From NCBI RefSeq assembly GCF_024453815.1, contig NZ_CP072934.1, forward strand, positions 1,364,001 through 1,428,000: DNA of 64,000 bases, read 5' to 3'. Each line of letters opens with the position of its first letter. Position 1 is the first letter of the stretch. The notes below the pieces were generated by a model. It did no database searches and was not told where the DNA came from. It saw only the letters and a program-made list of their open reading frames with translations. Source of the stretch: Corynebacterium pseudogenitalium. GTDB taxonomy: Bacteria; Actinomycetota; Actinomycetes; Mycobacteriales; Mycobacteriaceae. The position numbers were made by a program, and so were the translations under genes. Shown here piece by piece: positions 37,509 through 47,482 of the stretch.

Positions 37509-37528
37509 TTGGCCGTGTCCACGGCCAA
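37509..37528. promoter_or_regulatory. 20-base palindrome upstream of pspA
   Basis: TTGGCCGTG and CACGGCCAA are perfect complements separated by 2 bases, between the clgR stop and the pspA start. It may be a regulator operator or the clgR terminator; on the minus strand only a short T-run (TTTC) follows. Confidence 0.6.
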
Positions 37529-37564
37529 ACTGTTTCGTATTCTATCTGTTACAGCGCTGCTCCG

Positions 37565-37942
37565 CTATGCGTGAATCGCATCAGCCGTAGCGAATTCATC
37601 GTTCATCGATTGCAGTGAAAGGTTCGCAACAGCCTCGAGAACAACTTCTGAAACCGTTGTGTCCAGTGCTTCGCAAATCGATGCGAGCAGCTCTGAGGAA
37701 ACTTCCTTGCGCCCACGCTCCAGCTCAGAGAGGTAACCAGAAGAAACGCGGGCTTGAGCAGCAAGAGATCGCAACGTCACGCCTTTATCCGCCCGGAAAG
37801 CTCGCAGTGACATTCCTAGCGCCTCTCTCAGCAGCGGTTCTTTCTGGCGGGTTCCAGACTCGCGAAATGGAAAAGCGACCTCATCCTGTGCATCGAACGA
37901 GGGCTCAAGCGGCGTATCGATTAGAAGTGTCGTAGTCATCAC
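37565..37942 (-). CDS. clgR: XRE-family transcriptional regulator ClgR
   Basis: ClgR activates clp protease and DNA-repair genes in C. glutamicum and is itself degraded by ClpP. The 125-residue protein has the [23 protein letters not shown] at about residues 57 to 76. The C-terminus ends in Ala, in line with the AA-like degron of ClgR. The GTG at 37942 and the adjacent ATG at 37939 both fit; GGGGAG lies about 10 bases before the GTG, and the ATG overlaps the cinA stop (TGATG). Confidence 0.93.
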   Translation of the reverse strand: MMTTTLLIDTPLEPSFDAQDEVAFPFRESGTRQKEPLLREALGMSLRAFRADKGVTLRSLAAQARVSSGYLSELERGRKEVSSELLASICEALDTTVSEVVLEAVANLSLQSMNDEFATADAIHA

Positions 37943-38505
37943 TTGGTATAACTCCCCTCAACGTGTTTTTGTTCCCGCACGGCATGCAACAGGACGCGAA
38001 GCGCTGCTTCAACAGCCCACTCGCGTACCTCGTTGCGCGGCGCCTGTAGCAAGTTTCGGGCCTGTCTGAATCCTGGAATGGTTCCGCGTACGAGAGGGGC
38101 GTCGGAAAGTATGTCGCCTGCGAGAACTGCTTCACAACCATCACTTGAGGCGATCCCTACCCAGACCTCACCAACAGGGTGGCCATCCTGTTCACTGGGC
38201 CCGGCCACACCAGTGAGCGAAAGGCCCCAGTCCGCGTCGAGCTTCCGCTTTGCCGCCTTCGCCATCTCTTTCGCGGTCACCGGAGAAACAGGTCCAAACT
38301 CATCGATGACGTCCTGGGGAACGCCGGCCAAGGTAACTTTGCACTCAGTCGCGTAAGTCACCATCGCGCCTCGTAGCGCTGCGGAGGCACCCGGAACGCC
38401 TGCGAGTGCGGCACTTGCCAAACCGGCAGTGAGCGATTCACAAAGCCCAACTGTTGCACCCCTCTTAGTAAGTTCCGCAATCACATCGGATGCAGTACCT
38501 CGCAT
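37939..38505 (-). CDS. cinA: CinA-like / nicotinamide-nucleotide amidohydrolase PncC domain protein
   Basis: The 188-residue protein is the stand-alone CinA C-terminal domain (PncC), which converts nicotinamide mononucleotide to nicotinate mononucleotide in other bacteria. Motifs include [35 protein letters not shown] and [18 protein letters not shown]. Its ATG overlaps the pgsA stop (TAATG) and its stop overlaps clgR, so pgsA, cinA and clgR form one operon. The full two-domain CinA is not present here. Confidence 0.9.
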   Translation of the reverse strand: MRGTASDVIAELTKRGATVGLCESLTAGLASAALAGVPGASAALRGAMVTYATECKVTLAGVPQDVIDEFGPVSPVTAKEMAKAAKRKLDADWGLSLTGVAGPSEQDGHPVGEVWVGIASSDGCEAVLAGDILSDAPLVRGTIPGFRQARNLLQAPRNEVREWAVEAALRVLLHAVREQKHVEGSYTK

Positions 38506-39041
38506 TAGTTATTCACCTTGCGAGCATCGACAAGGTATTGCACGCCGGTCACCACGGTGACGACTACGGCCAACACCATTACAACGTAGGAAGGCGCGTC
38601 CATCCAGGAAGGCAGCGGGCACAGGTAGAGAGCAACGCCGACGGTCTGGAGCACCGTCTTCACCTTGCCACCCTTGGACGCGGGAACGACATGGTCGTTG
38701 CGCAGCATCCACATTCTCCACATGGTGATGCCGAGCTCGCGGACCACGATGACGATAGTCATCCACACAGGAAGGTTGGACGCCACGTTGAGTACTACAA
38801 GTGCCGTAATCATCAGGGCCTTGTCCGCGATCGGGTCCGCAATTTTCCCGAAGTCGGTAATCAGGTTGTAGGTACGGGCGATTGTTCCGTCTAGCTTGTC
38901 CGTGAGCATCAGCGCAACGAACACACCGAACGCCGCACCCCATCGCTGGTCCAGTGCCAACCATGCGAAGACGGGGATAAAAATGATTCGCAACGACGTC
39001 AAGACGTTGGGTACGTTCCAGTTCGATGGTTTTTCAGTCAC
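38505..39041 (-). CDS. pgsA: CDP-diacylglycerol-glycerol-3-phosphate 3-phosphatidyltransferase
   Basis: This membrane enzyme makes phosphatidylglycerol phosphate. The CDP-alcohol phosphatidyltransferase motif DG-x2-AR-x8-G-x3-D-x3-D is present as DGTIARTYNLITDFGKIAD followed by Asp. There are several hydrophobic segments in 178 residues. The start is a GTG at 39041 (VTEKPSNWNVPN) with TAGAGG before it; the frame is open 22 codons further upstream but that part overlaps the divergent gene. It is first in the pgsA-cinA-clgR operon. Confidence 0.93.
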   Translation of the reverse strand: MTEKPSNWNVPNVLTSLRIIFIPVFAWLALDQRWGAAFGVFVALMLTDKLDGTIARTYNLITDFGKIADPIADKALMITALVVLNVASNLPVWMTIVIVVRELGITMWRMWMLRNDHVVPASKGGKVKTVLQTVGVALYLCPLPSWMDAPSYVVMVLAVVVTVVTGVQYLVDARKVNN

Positions 39042-39086
39042 GCCCTCTACCCTACCTATCCCATGCTTTCCCTTAGACTGCGTGTT

Positions 39087-39374
39087 ATGAAATATTTTGC
39101 ATTCCATTACACGTACTCAGATAATACGGACGTCGTAGATGCTACGCGCCCCGCACACCGCGAGTTCATCGCGAAGCAGATAGAGCTCGGAAGGATTGTC
39201 GGATCTGGCCCGCTAGTCGACGCCGGCAAGGCCCTCATCATCGTGCAATTACCAGATACTGCCGACGCTGCGGAGGCAGTATCACTCATGAACCAGGACC
39301 CCTACTGGCAGAACAACGCCCTACTCAGCCGCGAGGTCCACGAGTGGAACCCGGTCTCCCGGGTGTTCCCTTAA
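39087..39374 (+). CDS. YciI family protein
   Basis: The 95-residue protein begins MKYFAFHYTYSDNTDVVDAT and contains DTADAAEAVSLMNQDPYW, which fits the YciI/YCII-related ferredoxin-like family. The function is not settled. ATG at 39087 is preceded by TAGACT (39074-39079) with only 7 bases between, which points to a leaderless mRNA; the ATG 8 codons earlier precedes this promoter. It is divergent from pgsA and converges on terC. Confidence 0.83.
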   Translation: MKYFAFHYTYSDNTDVVDATRPAHREFIAKQIELGRIVGSGPLVDAGKALIIVQLPDTADAAEAVSLMNQDPYWQNNALLSREVHEWNPVSRVFP

Positions 39375-39386
39375 ACCGCGGAAGTT

Positions 39387-40556
39387 CTACTTCCTCCCGC
39401 GCTGCACATGGAGGTGATCCGTCTCGCGGGAACCAGTGGCGGTGTGGTCGCCCTTGCCCGACGTTGCAGGGTCATCAATCCACTCGATGTGGTGGCCCTG
39501 GTTATCGACCTTGCGACGGTTCCCGTGGTCGTCGTAGTCGATGTGCCAGCTCGGACCGTTTGGGTCCCGCCGCCCTGCCTTGATATCCGCTCGGTCCTTC
39601 ACCAAGGAGCACAGCACGGTAATCACCAGTACTGCCACAATGAAGCCGAGCGATGCAACGGTGCCAACCTCCGGTACGCTCACATTCTCACCGCCATTGA
39701 CAAACGGCAGGTTGTTCTCGTGTAGCGCGTGAAGCAACAGTTTGATGCCGATAAAGCCAAGAATCACGCCCAACCCGTACGGCAGATACACCACACGGTC
39801 CAACAAGCCAGAAAGCAGGAAGAACATCTGGCGAAGGCCCATGAGCGCGAACGCATTCGCGGTAAACACAATGTACGCCTCAGAGGTAATACCGTAGATT
39901 GCTGGGATCGAATCAAACGCAAACATTACGTCGATAAACCCGATGGAGAGCAGTGCGACGAACAGCGGGGTCGCTGCGGTCTTACCTTCCTTCGTCTTCG
40001 ACCACAGCTTGTCACCGTGGTAGGAGCTCGTGACAGGGACGACTTTACGGAGTGCCTTCACGACAGCCATATCGTTCGGATCTGTTTCAGGTGCATCAGT
40101 CGCCTCGTCGTAAACGAGTTTGACAGCCGTGTAGATCAAGAACGCTGCGAAGATGTAGAAGACGTCGCTCCACGCCTCGATAAGTGCTGCGCCGAGCAGA
40201 ATAAACAGCAGGCGGCATACCAACGCGATAACAATGCCCAAGAGCAGCACCTTTTGCTGGTACTTCCTTGGAATCTTGAACGCACCCATGATCAGCGCAA
40301 AGACGAACAAGTTGTCCACGGACAGCGCAAGCTCAGTGATGTAGCCAGTGAAGAACTGGACGCCGTGCTCGCCGTCCCACTCCCACCAGATCGCACCGCC
40401 ACAGATCGCTGCCATCGTCATGTAGAACAGCGTCCAAAAGCCCGATTCTTTGATAGTTGGCTCGTGGGCCTGGCGAACGTGAGTAAGAAAGTCAAAGGCG
40501 AAAAAGCCCAGAATGATTGCTGCAGTGAGCAGCCATATCCATAGGGGGACACTCAA
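39387..40556 (-). CDS. terC: TerC family manganese exporter-like membrane protein
   Basis: This integral membrane protein has 389 residues and about nine hydrophobic segments. It has the TerC motifs ELALSVDNLFVFALI and IDVMFAFDSIPAIYGIT, each with the conserved Asp. TerC proteins under yybP-ykoY control are linked to Mn2+ export or metallation of secreted proteins. The hydrophilic C-terminus (about 70 residues, His and Asp rich) may bind metal. The start is assigned to TTG 40556 because GGAGGT is 7 bases before it. The upstream in-frame ATG at 40580 lies in the loop of the riboswitch expression hairpin and has no Shine-Dalgarno sequence. Confidence 0.9.
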   Translation of the reverse strand: MSVPLWIWLLTAAIILGFFAFDFLTHVRQAHEPTIKESGFWTLFYMTMAAICGGAIWWEWDGEHGVQFFTGYITELALSVDNLFVFALIMGAFKIPRKYQQKVLLLGIVIALVCRLLFILLGAALIEAWSDVFYIFAAFLIYTAVKLVYDEATDAPETDPNDMAVVKALRKVVPVTSSYHGDKLWSKTKEGKTAATPLFVALLSIGFIDVMFAFDSIPAIYGITSEAYIVFTANAFALMGLRQMFFLLSGLLDRVVYLPYGLGVILGFIGIKLLLHALHENNLPFVNGGENVSVPEVGTVASLGFIVAVLVITVLCSLVKDRADIKAGRRDPNGPSWHIDYDDHGNRRKVDNQGHHIEWIDDPATSGKGDHTATGSRETDHLHVQRGRK

Positions 40557-40563
40557 CGTGGTT

Positions 40564-40692
40564 ACCTCCGGTCGTTGCATAGGACAAAGAAAGACCGGAG
40601 GTCTCCCCCACCACGTAGCTACGCGGCTGCCTCAACCGGGATACGTTTGTTCCGTGTTGACGATCTGAGGCACTTGCGGGGTACTCCCCTCC
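40564..40692 (-). promoter_or_regulatory. yybP-ykoY manganese riboswitch controlling terC
   Basis: On the minus strand the leader has the conserved aptamer elements GGGGAGTA (40682-40689), ATCGTCA (40658-40664) and GAGACC (40600-40605). GGAGG (40688-40692) pairs with CCTCC (40597-40601) as the P1 stem. The CCTCC strand also belongs to a perfect 10-base complement of the ribosome-binding site: ACCTCCGGTC at 40593-40602 with GACCGGAGGT at 40564-40573. So closing P1 with Mn2+ should free the Shine-Dalgarno sequence and allow translation of terC. Confidence 0.85.
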
Positions 40693-40735
40693 AATGCGAA
40701 TGCCAGGCTACACCATCAGGGGGAGTCGCTACCAG

Positions 40736-43700
40736 TTATACGGCTCCACCGGTGGGATTGTAGGTTGCTTCGACCGTCTTCACGTCATCTTCATCTGCAG
40801 TGGCGTCATCACCAAGTTGCGCGTCGACGTCCTTCGGTGCGTCCGCGGGATCCGCACCCTTGAGCATCCAAAGAATGGTCTCGAGCTCTTCTGGCTTCAC
40901 CAGCACTTCACGGGCCTTGGAGCCTTCCGATGGCCCAACGATGCCACGGGACTCCATCAAATCCATCAGTCGGCCGGCCTTTGCAAAACCGATACGCAGC
41001 TTGCGCTGCAGCATGGAGGTCGATCCGAGCTGCGCCGTAACAACGAGTTCAACGGCTTCCAGCAAGTCGTCCAGGTCCTTGCCGATGTCGTCGTCGATAA
41101 CTTTCTTCTCGGACTCCTTCTCTTCCGTAACGCCCTCGACGTACTGTGGTTCGTCCTGGCTCTTGGCAGCGTCCACGACGGCTTGGATTTCAGCGTCAGA
41201 CACAAACGCACCTTGCATGCGTTGCGGCTTGCCGGCGCCCTGCGGGATGAAGAGACCGTCGCCCATGCCAATGAGCTTCTCCGCGCCACCCTGGTCGAGG
41301 ATGACGCGTGAGTCAGTAAGCGAGGATGTTGCAAACGCGAGCCTGGACGGCACGTTCGTCTTGATCAAGCCCGTGACGACGTCCACCGAAGGTCGCTGCG
41401 TAGCCAAGACAAGGTGGATACCTGCTGCGCGGGCCTTCTGCGTAATGCGGACGATCGAGTCCTCGATCTCCTTCGGCGCGGTCATCATGAGGTCGGCAAG
41501 CTCGTCGACGACACAGACGATGAACGGGTAGGGTCGCATCTCGCGCTGAGAGCCTGCAGGAGCAGTGATTTCACCGCTCTTCACCTTCTTGTTGAAGTCC
41601 TTGATGTGGCGGACACGAGCGGTCTTCATGTCCATGTACCGCTGCTCCATCTCCTCCACCAGCCACTGCAGTGCCGCTGATGCCTTCTTCGGCTGCGTGA
41701 TAATTGGCGTGATCAGATGTGGAATCCCCTCGTACGGAGTGAGCTCCACCATCTTTGGGTCGATGAGGATCAGGCGTACTTCTTCAGGTGTTGCGCGCGT
41801 CAGCAAGGAAACCAACATCGAGTTCACGAACGCCGACTTACCGGAGCCCGTAGAACCCGCAACAAGCAAGTGCGGCATCTTCTGCACCGAAGATGCAATA
41901 AAGTCGCCCTCGATGTCCTTGCCTAAGCCGATGAGCATAGGGTCATCGTCCGCAGCAACATTCGGCGCTTCGAGGACATCGCGCAGACGAACCATCTCAC
42001 GGTCCTGATTCGGCACCTCAATGCCGACGGCAGATTTGCCGGGAATTGGCGTCAACAAACGAACGTTATCGGTCGCGACTGCATAGGCAAGATTGGACTG
42101 CAAGTTGGTAATCTTCGACACCTTGACGCCGGGCCCAAGCTCTACTTCGTAGCGGGTCACGGTCGGACCACGGGAGAAGCCCGTCACCATAGCATTGACC
42201 TTGAACTCCTCGAAGACCTCTGTGATGGCTTCGATCATGCGATCGTTAGCTTCGGTGCGTGTCTTCGGCGCTTGGCCAGCGAGCAGCAAATCGGTTGTTG
42301 GAACGACGTAGGTGGAATTCCTGTCGATCTTCTTCGCGTGGCCATCCTTCGGCGCCTCAGGTGGAGTTGTGCTTGGGTCCTTCCCTGAACGCGCTACGAC
42401 CGCCTGGCGAACTGCGTCTCGCGACTGATCGACGGCATCCCTTTGAGCCTCCTCGAGCGTAGGTCGAGGCAGAATCTTCGTCTCCTCGGGTTGCGCAGGC
42501 TGACGTTTCGACGCCGCCTTCGTCGCAGGACGTTCAATGACCGCAGTGGCGTCGCTGCCTTCCTGCGTGTCGAAGTCTTCACCGAAATCGATAACCTCTG
42601 TCTCATCACCCGATGTTTGAGGCGCTGATGCTGGCTTCGCCGGGTAGTTATCCAGTGGCGTGGAGGCCTTTCGCAACTTCTCCGAGAAAGACGAAAACCC
42701 AGAAACCCTTGGTTTCTTTGCCGCTGTACGTGGAGAAAGACCGGTACGTGGGCTCCTCGATTCAGGCTCAACCCGCGAGCGCTTTGCCGACGTGCGCGGG
42801 CACCCCTCTGCGATAGCGTCAATGTCCCGGCCTACATCACTGTAAGGATCCGACTCATCGTCAGTCTCGGGCCGCTGGAATACCGAGCTAAGCCACGCAG
42901 TGAAAAAATCATACGCCTCACGCACAGTAATACCGGTTGTACGAAGCGCACCATAAACAATGACAAGTCCCAGCAGCGGAACTGCCACATATGAGGAGAA
43001 TCCAGCGGCGAGCAAGCCACCGGTGAACGTGCCCACTACCCCACCGGCGATCTTGCGAGATTCCCAATCGGCAGGGTTGCCAGCGAAGACATGAATCATG
43101 CCAAGCATCGCAATACCAATAATCAACAGGCCCGACGCCACCCTGGCACGTACTGCCGGTTCTGCCTTCACGTTCAGCATGAGAGCGATAGCGATGCAGA
43201 CCAAAATCACAGGAAGCAGGAGCGCACCAGCACCAATTGCCCAGTGAACACCCTGCGCAATGACGTTGCCTATCGGGCCAGCGATATCCATCCACACGGA
43301 GGCGCCCAGGATCGCGGCAAGGCCAATGAGCACTAAACCGTACGCGTCAACGTTGCCACGCGAGATGCCCAACGAGCGACTGGACTTTCGTGAGTGCTCT
43401 TCACGTTGCGGCGCCTCAGCAGAGGGGCCGTCGTCAAGAAAATCGAAGTTGTCGTCCTCGTCATCGTATCCGTTTGCGTCGGGCACGCTGTCAAAACTCT
43501 CCTTACGGCGTGGTCGAAGTTTGGTAAGCAACGAACCAGCTCCGCGAACTGCACTGCCAATTGAGCTTCCGACGACTCTCGTCGCGGACCCGACCCGTTC
43601 ATCGGCAGTCTCTGCCGCGACCATGGACGAGGTCGGTGGATGCGTCATCGACGCTGGGGCACCGTAACGGCTCGTCGTTGAACGTGCACGGTCCCGCGGG

Positions 43701-43747
43701 CCTGTCGAAGCTCGCGTATTTCGTGGCGCTGGTTTCCTGGCAGACAT
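40736..43747 (-). CDS. ftsK: DNA translocase FtsK
   Basis: This septum-located ATPase pumps DNA through the closing division site. The 1003-residue protein has a polar N-terminus and four hydrophobic segments between about 145 and 290. A linker rich in Pro, Ala and Lys follows. The motor domain has Walker [14 protein letters not shown] and Walker [16 protein letters not shown]-terminal gamma winged-helix domain carries [20 protein letters not shown]. The start is an ATG at 43747 with no close rival. The 3' end abuts the terC riboswitch promoter region. Confidence 0.96.
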   Translation of the reverse strand: MSARKPAPRNTRASTGPRDRARSTTSRYGAPASMTHPPTSSMVAAETADERVGSATRVVGSSIGSAVRGAGSLLTKLRPRRKESFDSVPDANGYDDEDDNFDFLDDGPSAEAPQREEHSRKSSRSLGISRGNVDAYGLVLIGLAAILGASVWMDIAGPIGNVIAQGVHWAIGAGALLLPVILVCIAIALMLNVKAEPAVRARVASGLLIIGIAMLGMIHVFAGNPADWESRKIAGGVVGTFTGGLLAAGFSSYVAVPLLGLVIVYGALRTTGITVREAYDFFTAWLSSVFQRPETDDESDPYSDVGRDIDAIAEGCPRTSAKRSRVEPESRSPRTGLSPRTAAKKPRVSGFSSFSEKLRKASTPLDNYPAKPASAPQTSGDETEVIDFGEDFDTQEGSDATAVIERPATKAASKRQPAQPEETKILPRPTLEEAQRDAVDQSRDAVRQAVVARSGKDPSTTPPEAPKDGHAKKIDRNSTYVVPTTDLLLAGQAPKTRTEANDRMIEAITEVFEEFKVNAMVTGFSRGPTVTRYEVELGPGVKVSKITNLQSNLAYAVATDNVRLLTPIPGKSAVGIEVPNQDREMVRLRDVLEAPNVAADDDPMLIGLGKDIEGDFIASSVQKMPHLLVAGSTGSGKSAFVNSMLVSLLTRATPEEVRLILIDPKMVELTPYEGIPHLITPIITQPKKASAALQWLVEEMEQRYMDMKTARVRHIKDFNKKVKSGEITAPAGSQREMRPYPFIVCVVDELADLMMTAPKEIEDSIVRITQKARAAGIHLVLATQRPSVDVVTGLIKTNVPSRLAFATSSLTDSRVILDQGGAEKLIGMGDGLFIPQGAGKPQRMQGAFVSDAEIQAVVDAAKSQDEPQYVEGVTEEKESEKKVIDDDIGKDLDDLLEAVELVVTAQLGSTSMLQRKLRIGFAKAGRLMDLMESRGIVGPSEGSKAREVLVKPEELETILWMLKGADPADAPKDVDAQLGDDATADEDDVKTVEATYNPTGGAV

Positions 43748-43833
43748 GTGCTACACATTAGTACCTTGCGCACCATTATTACCATCCGCCACTCTAAAAC
43801 CACAGATATTGTTACAGGCGAATGAATCAAGTA

Positions 43834-44460
43834 CTACAACTTGATATCTACTCCAGCAAGAGCTTCAACCGCACCGGTTACATCCACTTCGACCGCGCTG
43901 CGACCGGCGGCCCACAACAATAGTTCCCCGGGTTCGCCATATACGCGGACGACGTTATCGCCCTGCTTTGAAACGCCGACGCCTTCGCCAATGACCGCAG
44001 GAGGCAAGTCCGGGGGCGTCAAAATCACAGGTACCGCAACACCTTTCAGCGTGACTGAACCAAACCGCTTCGCAAGCTTCAAAAGTTCTTTGTTGGTGAC
44101 GGCACTAAACTGCCGAGGCTCGACCTTACCTCTACCTCGACGAACGTCTTCGTGGTGAATAAAGTGCTCGGCTGTATTTAACGTGTCGTCACTCGGCTTG
44201 AAAAGCGAAGGCGGACCGATGGCCCAGAGACGCACAAGATCCTCGTACGACCATGATGCAAGTCGGGCTTCCTCCGCCTCCAAAAACTTCCTCGCTCGCT
44301 TTACGAATATTCCGATGGCAGCTAATGGCCTTCGTTCACGGATATAGAGGTGCGTCGCCAAATCGCGAGTGTTCCAGCCCTCGCACAGCGTCGGTGCTTC
44401 AGGCCCGACTTCGAGTAACAGTTCAGCGAGTTGATTTCGTTCAGTCTTTGCAAATGACAT
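43834..44460 (-). CDS. TIGR03085 family DinB-like protein
   Basis: The 208-residue protein has the N-terminal motif ELLLEVGPEAPTLCEGWNT and DLATHLYIRERRPLAAIGIF typical of TIGR03085, an actinobacterial branch of the DinB/mycothiol-dependent maleylpyruvate isomerase superfamily. The substrate is unknown. ATG at 44460 (MSFAKTERNQLAE) is preceded by TATGCT (44468-44473) with 7 bases between, so it is likely leaderless and is preferred to an ATG 13 codons upstream. Confidence 0.85.
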   Translation of the reverse strand: MSFAKTERNQLAELLLEVGPEAPTLCEGWNTRDLATHLYIRERRPLAAIGIFVKRARKFLEAEEARLASWSYEDLVRLWAIGPPSLFKPSDDTLNTAEHFIHHEDVRRGRGKVEPRQFSAVTNKELLKLAKRFGSVTLKGVAVPVILTPPDLPPAVIGEGVGVSKQGDNVVRVYGEPGELLLWAAGRSAVEVDVTGAVEALAGVDIKL

Positions 44461-44487
44461 GGGCCCTAGCATAGTGCCAGGGCCCAT
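44459..44487. repeat. Inverted repeat over the start of the TIGR03085 gene
   Basis: ATGGGCCCT (44459-44467) and AGGGCCCAT (44479-44487) are a perfect 9-base inverted repeat around an 11-base loop that contains the putative -10 box. It begins within the start codon and follows the RNase J stop by 26 bases. It may be an operator or a stem in the readthrough mRNA from rnj. Confidence 0.6.
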
Positions 44488-44513
44488 AGTTCTGCTCACA
44501 AAAGTGTCAGGTA

Positions 44514-46526
44514 TTAAAGCGACTCTCGTGTTGCTTGAACATCAGCGTCTTCTGCCGGTCCAATATCCGCCGCGGTTGGAACCACGGTTGGAAGAATGAC
44601 TGGCTCACGCTTGTACTTCTGCTCAATCGTTCGCGAGAGCTGACGACGAAGCTGCTGCACCATGCGGTACGGGTCATTCTCCCCTTCTGCAGCCAAATCA
44701 CCCATAACTTCCTGGACACGCTCGACGACCTTCTTATTGAAGTCACGGTCGTCTTCAGAGAAACCAGTGGTGGAGACGCGCGGTACCTCAATGAGGCTAC
44801 TCGTGCGGTCGTCGATCACGCAGGTAATCGAGACAACGCCACCTGAGGCAAGCGAGCTGCGGTCTGCCAGCACGTCCGGGTCTACGTCGCCCATCGTCGC
44901 GCCATCAACATAAAGCTGTCCGACCTGGTACTGGCCAACAACCTTGATCTTGCCCTTCGTCATGTCAACCACAACACCATTTTGAGCAAGTGCGGTATTC
45001 TCCGGCTTCACACCGGTCGCAATAGCGAGCTCCTTGTTCGCGCGCATGTGGCGCCACTCACCGTGCACAGGCATAGCGCAAGTCGGGCGTGCTGCGTTGT
45101 ACAGGAAGAGAAGCTCACCGGCGTAGCCGTGGCCAGAAGCGTGGACATGAGCTTCGGAGTTCGTCACCACAGTCGCACCGATTTGTGCGAGGTTGTTGAT
45201 CGCCGCGAACACAGCTTCCTCATTACCTGGGATCAGGGAAGACGACAGGATGATCATGTCACCGTCGCGGATGGTGATCTGGCGGTGTTCACGGCGCGAC
45301 ATACGCGAAAGCGCAGCCATCGGCTCGCCCTGCGTACCCGTTGTGATCAGCACAACCTTATGCGGCGCCATCTTGGCAGCTTCTTCGATAGGGATAATCG
45401 TGTTCTTCGGAGCCTTCAGCAGGCTCATCTTCTCGGCGATTTCCATATTTCTCAACATGGAGCGGCCGTTGAAGGCAACCTTGCGACCATTCGCTACAGC
45501 CGCGTTGACTGCCATTTGGACGCGAGCAACGTTGGAAGCAAACGAAGCAATCACAACGCGCTGCTTCGCCTGGCTCACCAAACGCGTCAGTGTCTCCTCG
45601 ATACCGGCCTCGGATGCAGAAATACCCGGCACCGTAGCGTTCGTGGAGTCACACATAAACAGATCGACGCCTTCGTCACCGTAACGCGACAGCGCCGGCA
45701 GGTCCGTCGGCATTCCGTCGTACGGAGTCTGGTCCACCTTGACATCACCAGTCATCACAACATGACCCGCGCCGGTCTTAATAGACAGGCCGAGACACTG
45801 CGGAATGGAGTGATTCACGTGCCAGAAACGCACGTGGAATGGGCCCAAGTTGACGGAAGAATCCTTGTTCACCTCATGCAACTTCGGACGCTGACGGTGC
45901 TCCTTCGTCTTCGCAGCAATCAGCGCATTGGTGAAACGCGACGAGTAAATCGGGATATCCGGGCGCAGCTTCAACAGCCACGGGATTGCGCCAATGTGGT
46001 CTTCATGTCCATGAGTGACAACCAGGGCCTCGACCTTGTCCAACTTCTTTTCAATCGGACCAAAGTCAGGCAGCACAAGATCAACGCCTGGTTCACCGGA
46101 GTTCGGGAACAGCACACCACAGTCAACGATGAGCAGGCGTCCGTTGTATTCAAACACCGTCATATTACGACCGATTTCGGAAATACCACCCAAGGCGTAA
46201 ATACGCAGGGTTCCCTTCGGTGCCTTCGGAGGAGCCGGGAGGCGCTTCGTCAAGTCTGCGCCCTGCATCGACTTCACCGGGTTACGGCGGCCACCGCCGT
46301 TGTTACCGCGTCCACGGCCGCGGCGGCGATTCCTGCCGTTACCGCCATTTCCGTTCGAGTTCCGGGACTTGTTATCCCGCTGTGACTTCTCAGAGCCCTT
46401 GTCATCTTCATTACTTGCAGTTCCTGCGGCCTGCTTCGGTGCCTGAAACACCGGCTTCTGTTCAGTGGCCTCAGGTGGCCCTGCTTTACGCGTCACTTTG
46501 CGTGAGCGTGTACGGGGTTCGTTCAT
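44514..46526 (-). CDS. rnj: Ribonuclease J
   Basis: This is a 5'-3' exo- and endoribonuclease of the metallo-beta-lactamase/beta-CASP family. The 670-residue protein has a long Arg/Gly/Asn-rich N-terminus (about 105 residues). It then has the metal motif HGHEDHIG at 172 to 179, further His in PVHGEWRHMRA, and the beta-CASP ending. It begins 2 bases after the dapA stop (ATG) with GGAG upstream, so it is the downstream gene of dapA. The Gly/Arg-rich N-terminus is typical of corynebacterial RNase J. Confidence 0.95.
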   Translation of the reverse strand: MNEPRTRSRKVTRKAGPPEATEQKPVFQAPKQAAGTASNEDDKGSEKSQRDNKSRNSNGNGGNGRNRRRGRGRGNNGGGRRNPVKSMQGADLTKRLPAPPKAPKGTLRIYALGGISEIGRNMTVFEYNGRLLIVDCGVLFPNSGEPGVDLVLPDFGPIEKKLDKVEALVVTHGHEDHIGAIPWLLKLRPDIPIYSSRFTNALIAAKTKEHRQRPKLHEVNKDSSVNLGPFHVRFWHVNHSIPQCLGLSIKTGAGHVVMTGDVKVDQTPYDGMPTDLPALSRYGDEGVDLFMCDSTNATVPGISASEAGIEETLTRLVSQAKQRVVIASFASNVARVQMAVNAAVANGRKVAFNGRSMLRNMEIAEKMSLLKAPKNTIIPIEEAAKMAPHKVVLITTGTQGEPMAALSRMSRREHRQITIRDGDMIILSSSLIPGNEEAVFAAINNLAQIGATVVTNSEAHVHASGHGYAGELLFLYNAARPTCAMPVHGEWRHMRANKELAIATGVKPENTALAQNGVVVDMTKGKIKVVGQYQVGQLYVDGATMGDVDPDVLADRSSLASGGVVSITCVIDDRTSSLIEVPRVSTTGFSEDDRDFNKKVVERVQEVMGDLAAEGENDPYRMVQQLRRQLSRTIEQKYKREPVILPTVVPTAADIGPAEDADVQATRESL

Positions 46527-46528
46527 AC

Positions 46529-47437
46529 TTAAAGGACTCCAGCCTTCTTCAAATCTTCTCTGAGAACCTCTACCTGCTCAGAGGTCGCTCCGACCACTGG
46601 CAGGCGTGGTTCGCCTACTTCAATGCCCTGCAGACGCAGGGCAGCCTTTGCAAATGTTGTGCCACCGAGAATCGCCTGTTGATGTGCGAGAACATCGATG
46701 ACGTTGGCGTTAATTTCCCGCGCACGGACGAGGTCGCCTTCCTCGAAGCTTGTGATGAGCTCGCGCAATGCTTGCGGTGCTGCGTGGCCTACAACCGAGA
46801 TCACACCGGTTGCCCCCATGGCCAGCCACGGCAGGTTCAGAGGGTCGTCCCCCGAATACCATGCCAGACCTGTTGATTGGATCAACGGTGCTGCCTGGAA
46901 GAAGTCGCCTTTCGCGTCCTTCATCGCAACTACGGTTGGCAATTCCGCCAACTTCGCAATGGTGTCCGAAGCAATCGGAATCGCAGAGCGTCCTGGAATG
47001 TCGTAGAGGCAGATCGGCAACGAAGTTGCAGACGCGATCTCCCGGAAGTGCGCAAACACGCCGTCTTGAGACGGCTTCGAGTAATACGGCGTGACAACCA
47101 AGAGGCCATCAGCCCCTGCCTCAGCAGCTTCCTTCGCCAATGCGACGGACTTTCGGGTATCGTTCGTGCCTACTCCGGCGATAAGTTTGGCGCTATCGCC
47201 AACTTCTTCACGCACCGCTTTCAGTAACGCGACTTTCTCTTCACTGGTTGTCGTTGGCGATTCGCCCGTCGTGCCCGCAAGCACGAGGGCATCAATGCCA
47301 TTGCCGACAAGGTGGGCAGCTAATGCTCGTCCTGCCTTAACGTCTAGCTCGCCATGCTTATCGAACGGCGTGACCATTGCGACGCAGACTGTGCCGAAAA
47401 CGTCAGCACCGATACTAGCTTTCATAGAAGTGCCCAT
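46529..47437 (-). CDS. dapA: 4-hydroxy-tetrahydrodipicolinate synthase
   Basis: DapA condenses pyruvate and aspartate semialdehyde in the lysine/diaminopimelate pathway. The 302-residue TIM-barrel protein has [25 protein letters not shown], Tyr145 in LYDIPGRS and the Schiff-base Lys173 in VAMKDAKGD. The start lacks a Shine-Dalgarno sequence. TACGCT (47446-47451) is 8 bases upstream, so the mRNA is probably nearly leaderless. It is followed by rnj, and upstream are thyX and dapB on the same strand. Confidence 0.97.
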   Translation of the reverse strand: MGTSMKASIGADVFGTVCVAMVTPFDKHGELDVKAGRALAAHLVGNGIDALVLAGTTGESPTTTSEEKVALLKAVREEVGDSAKLIAGVGTNDTRKSVALAKEAAEAGADGLLVVTPYYSKPSQDGVFAHFREIASATSLPICLYDIPGRSAIPIASDTIAKLAELPTVVAMKDAKGDFFQAAPLIQSTGLAWYSGDDPLNLPWLAMGATGVISVVGHAAPQALRELITSFEEGDLVRAREINANVIDVLAHQQAILGGTTFAKAALRLQGIEVGEPRLPVVGATSEQVEVLREDLKKAGVL

Positions 47438-47482
47438 GCCAAAAGAGCGTACCCTTTTTGCTGGCTGAATGTAACTCCACCG

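Noticed and set aside
44982..46385. Long open frame on the plus strand opposite RNase J
   Set aside because: Antisense shadow with no domain and no ribosome-binding site.
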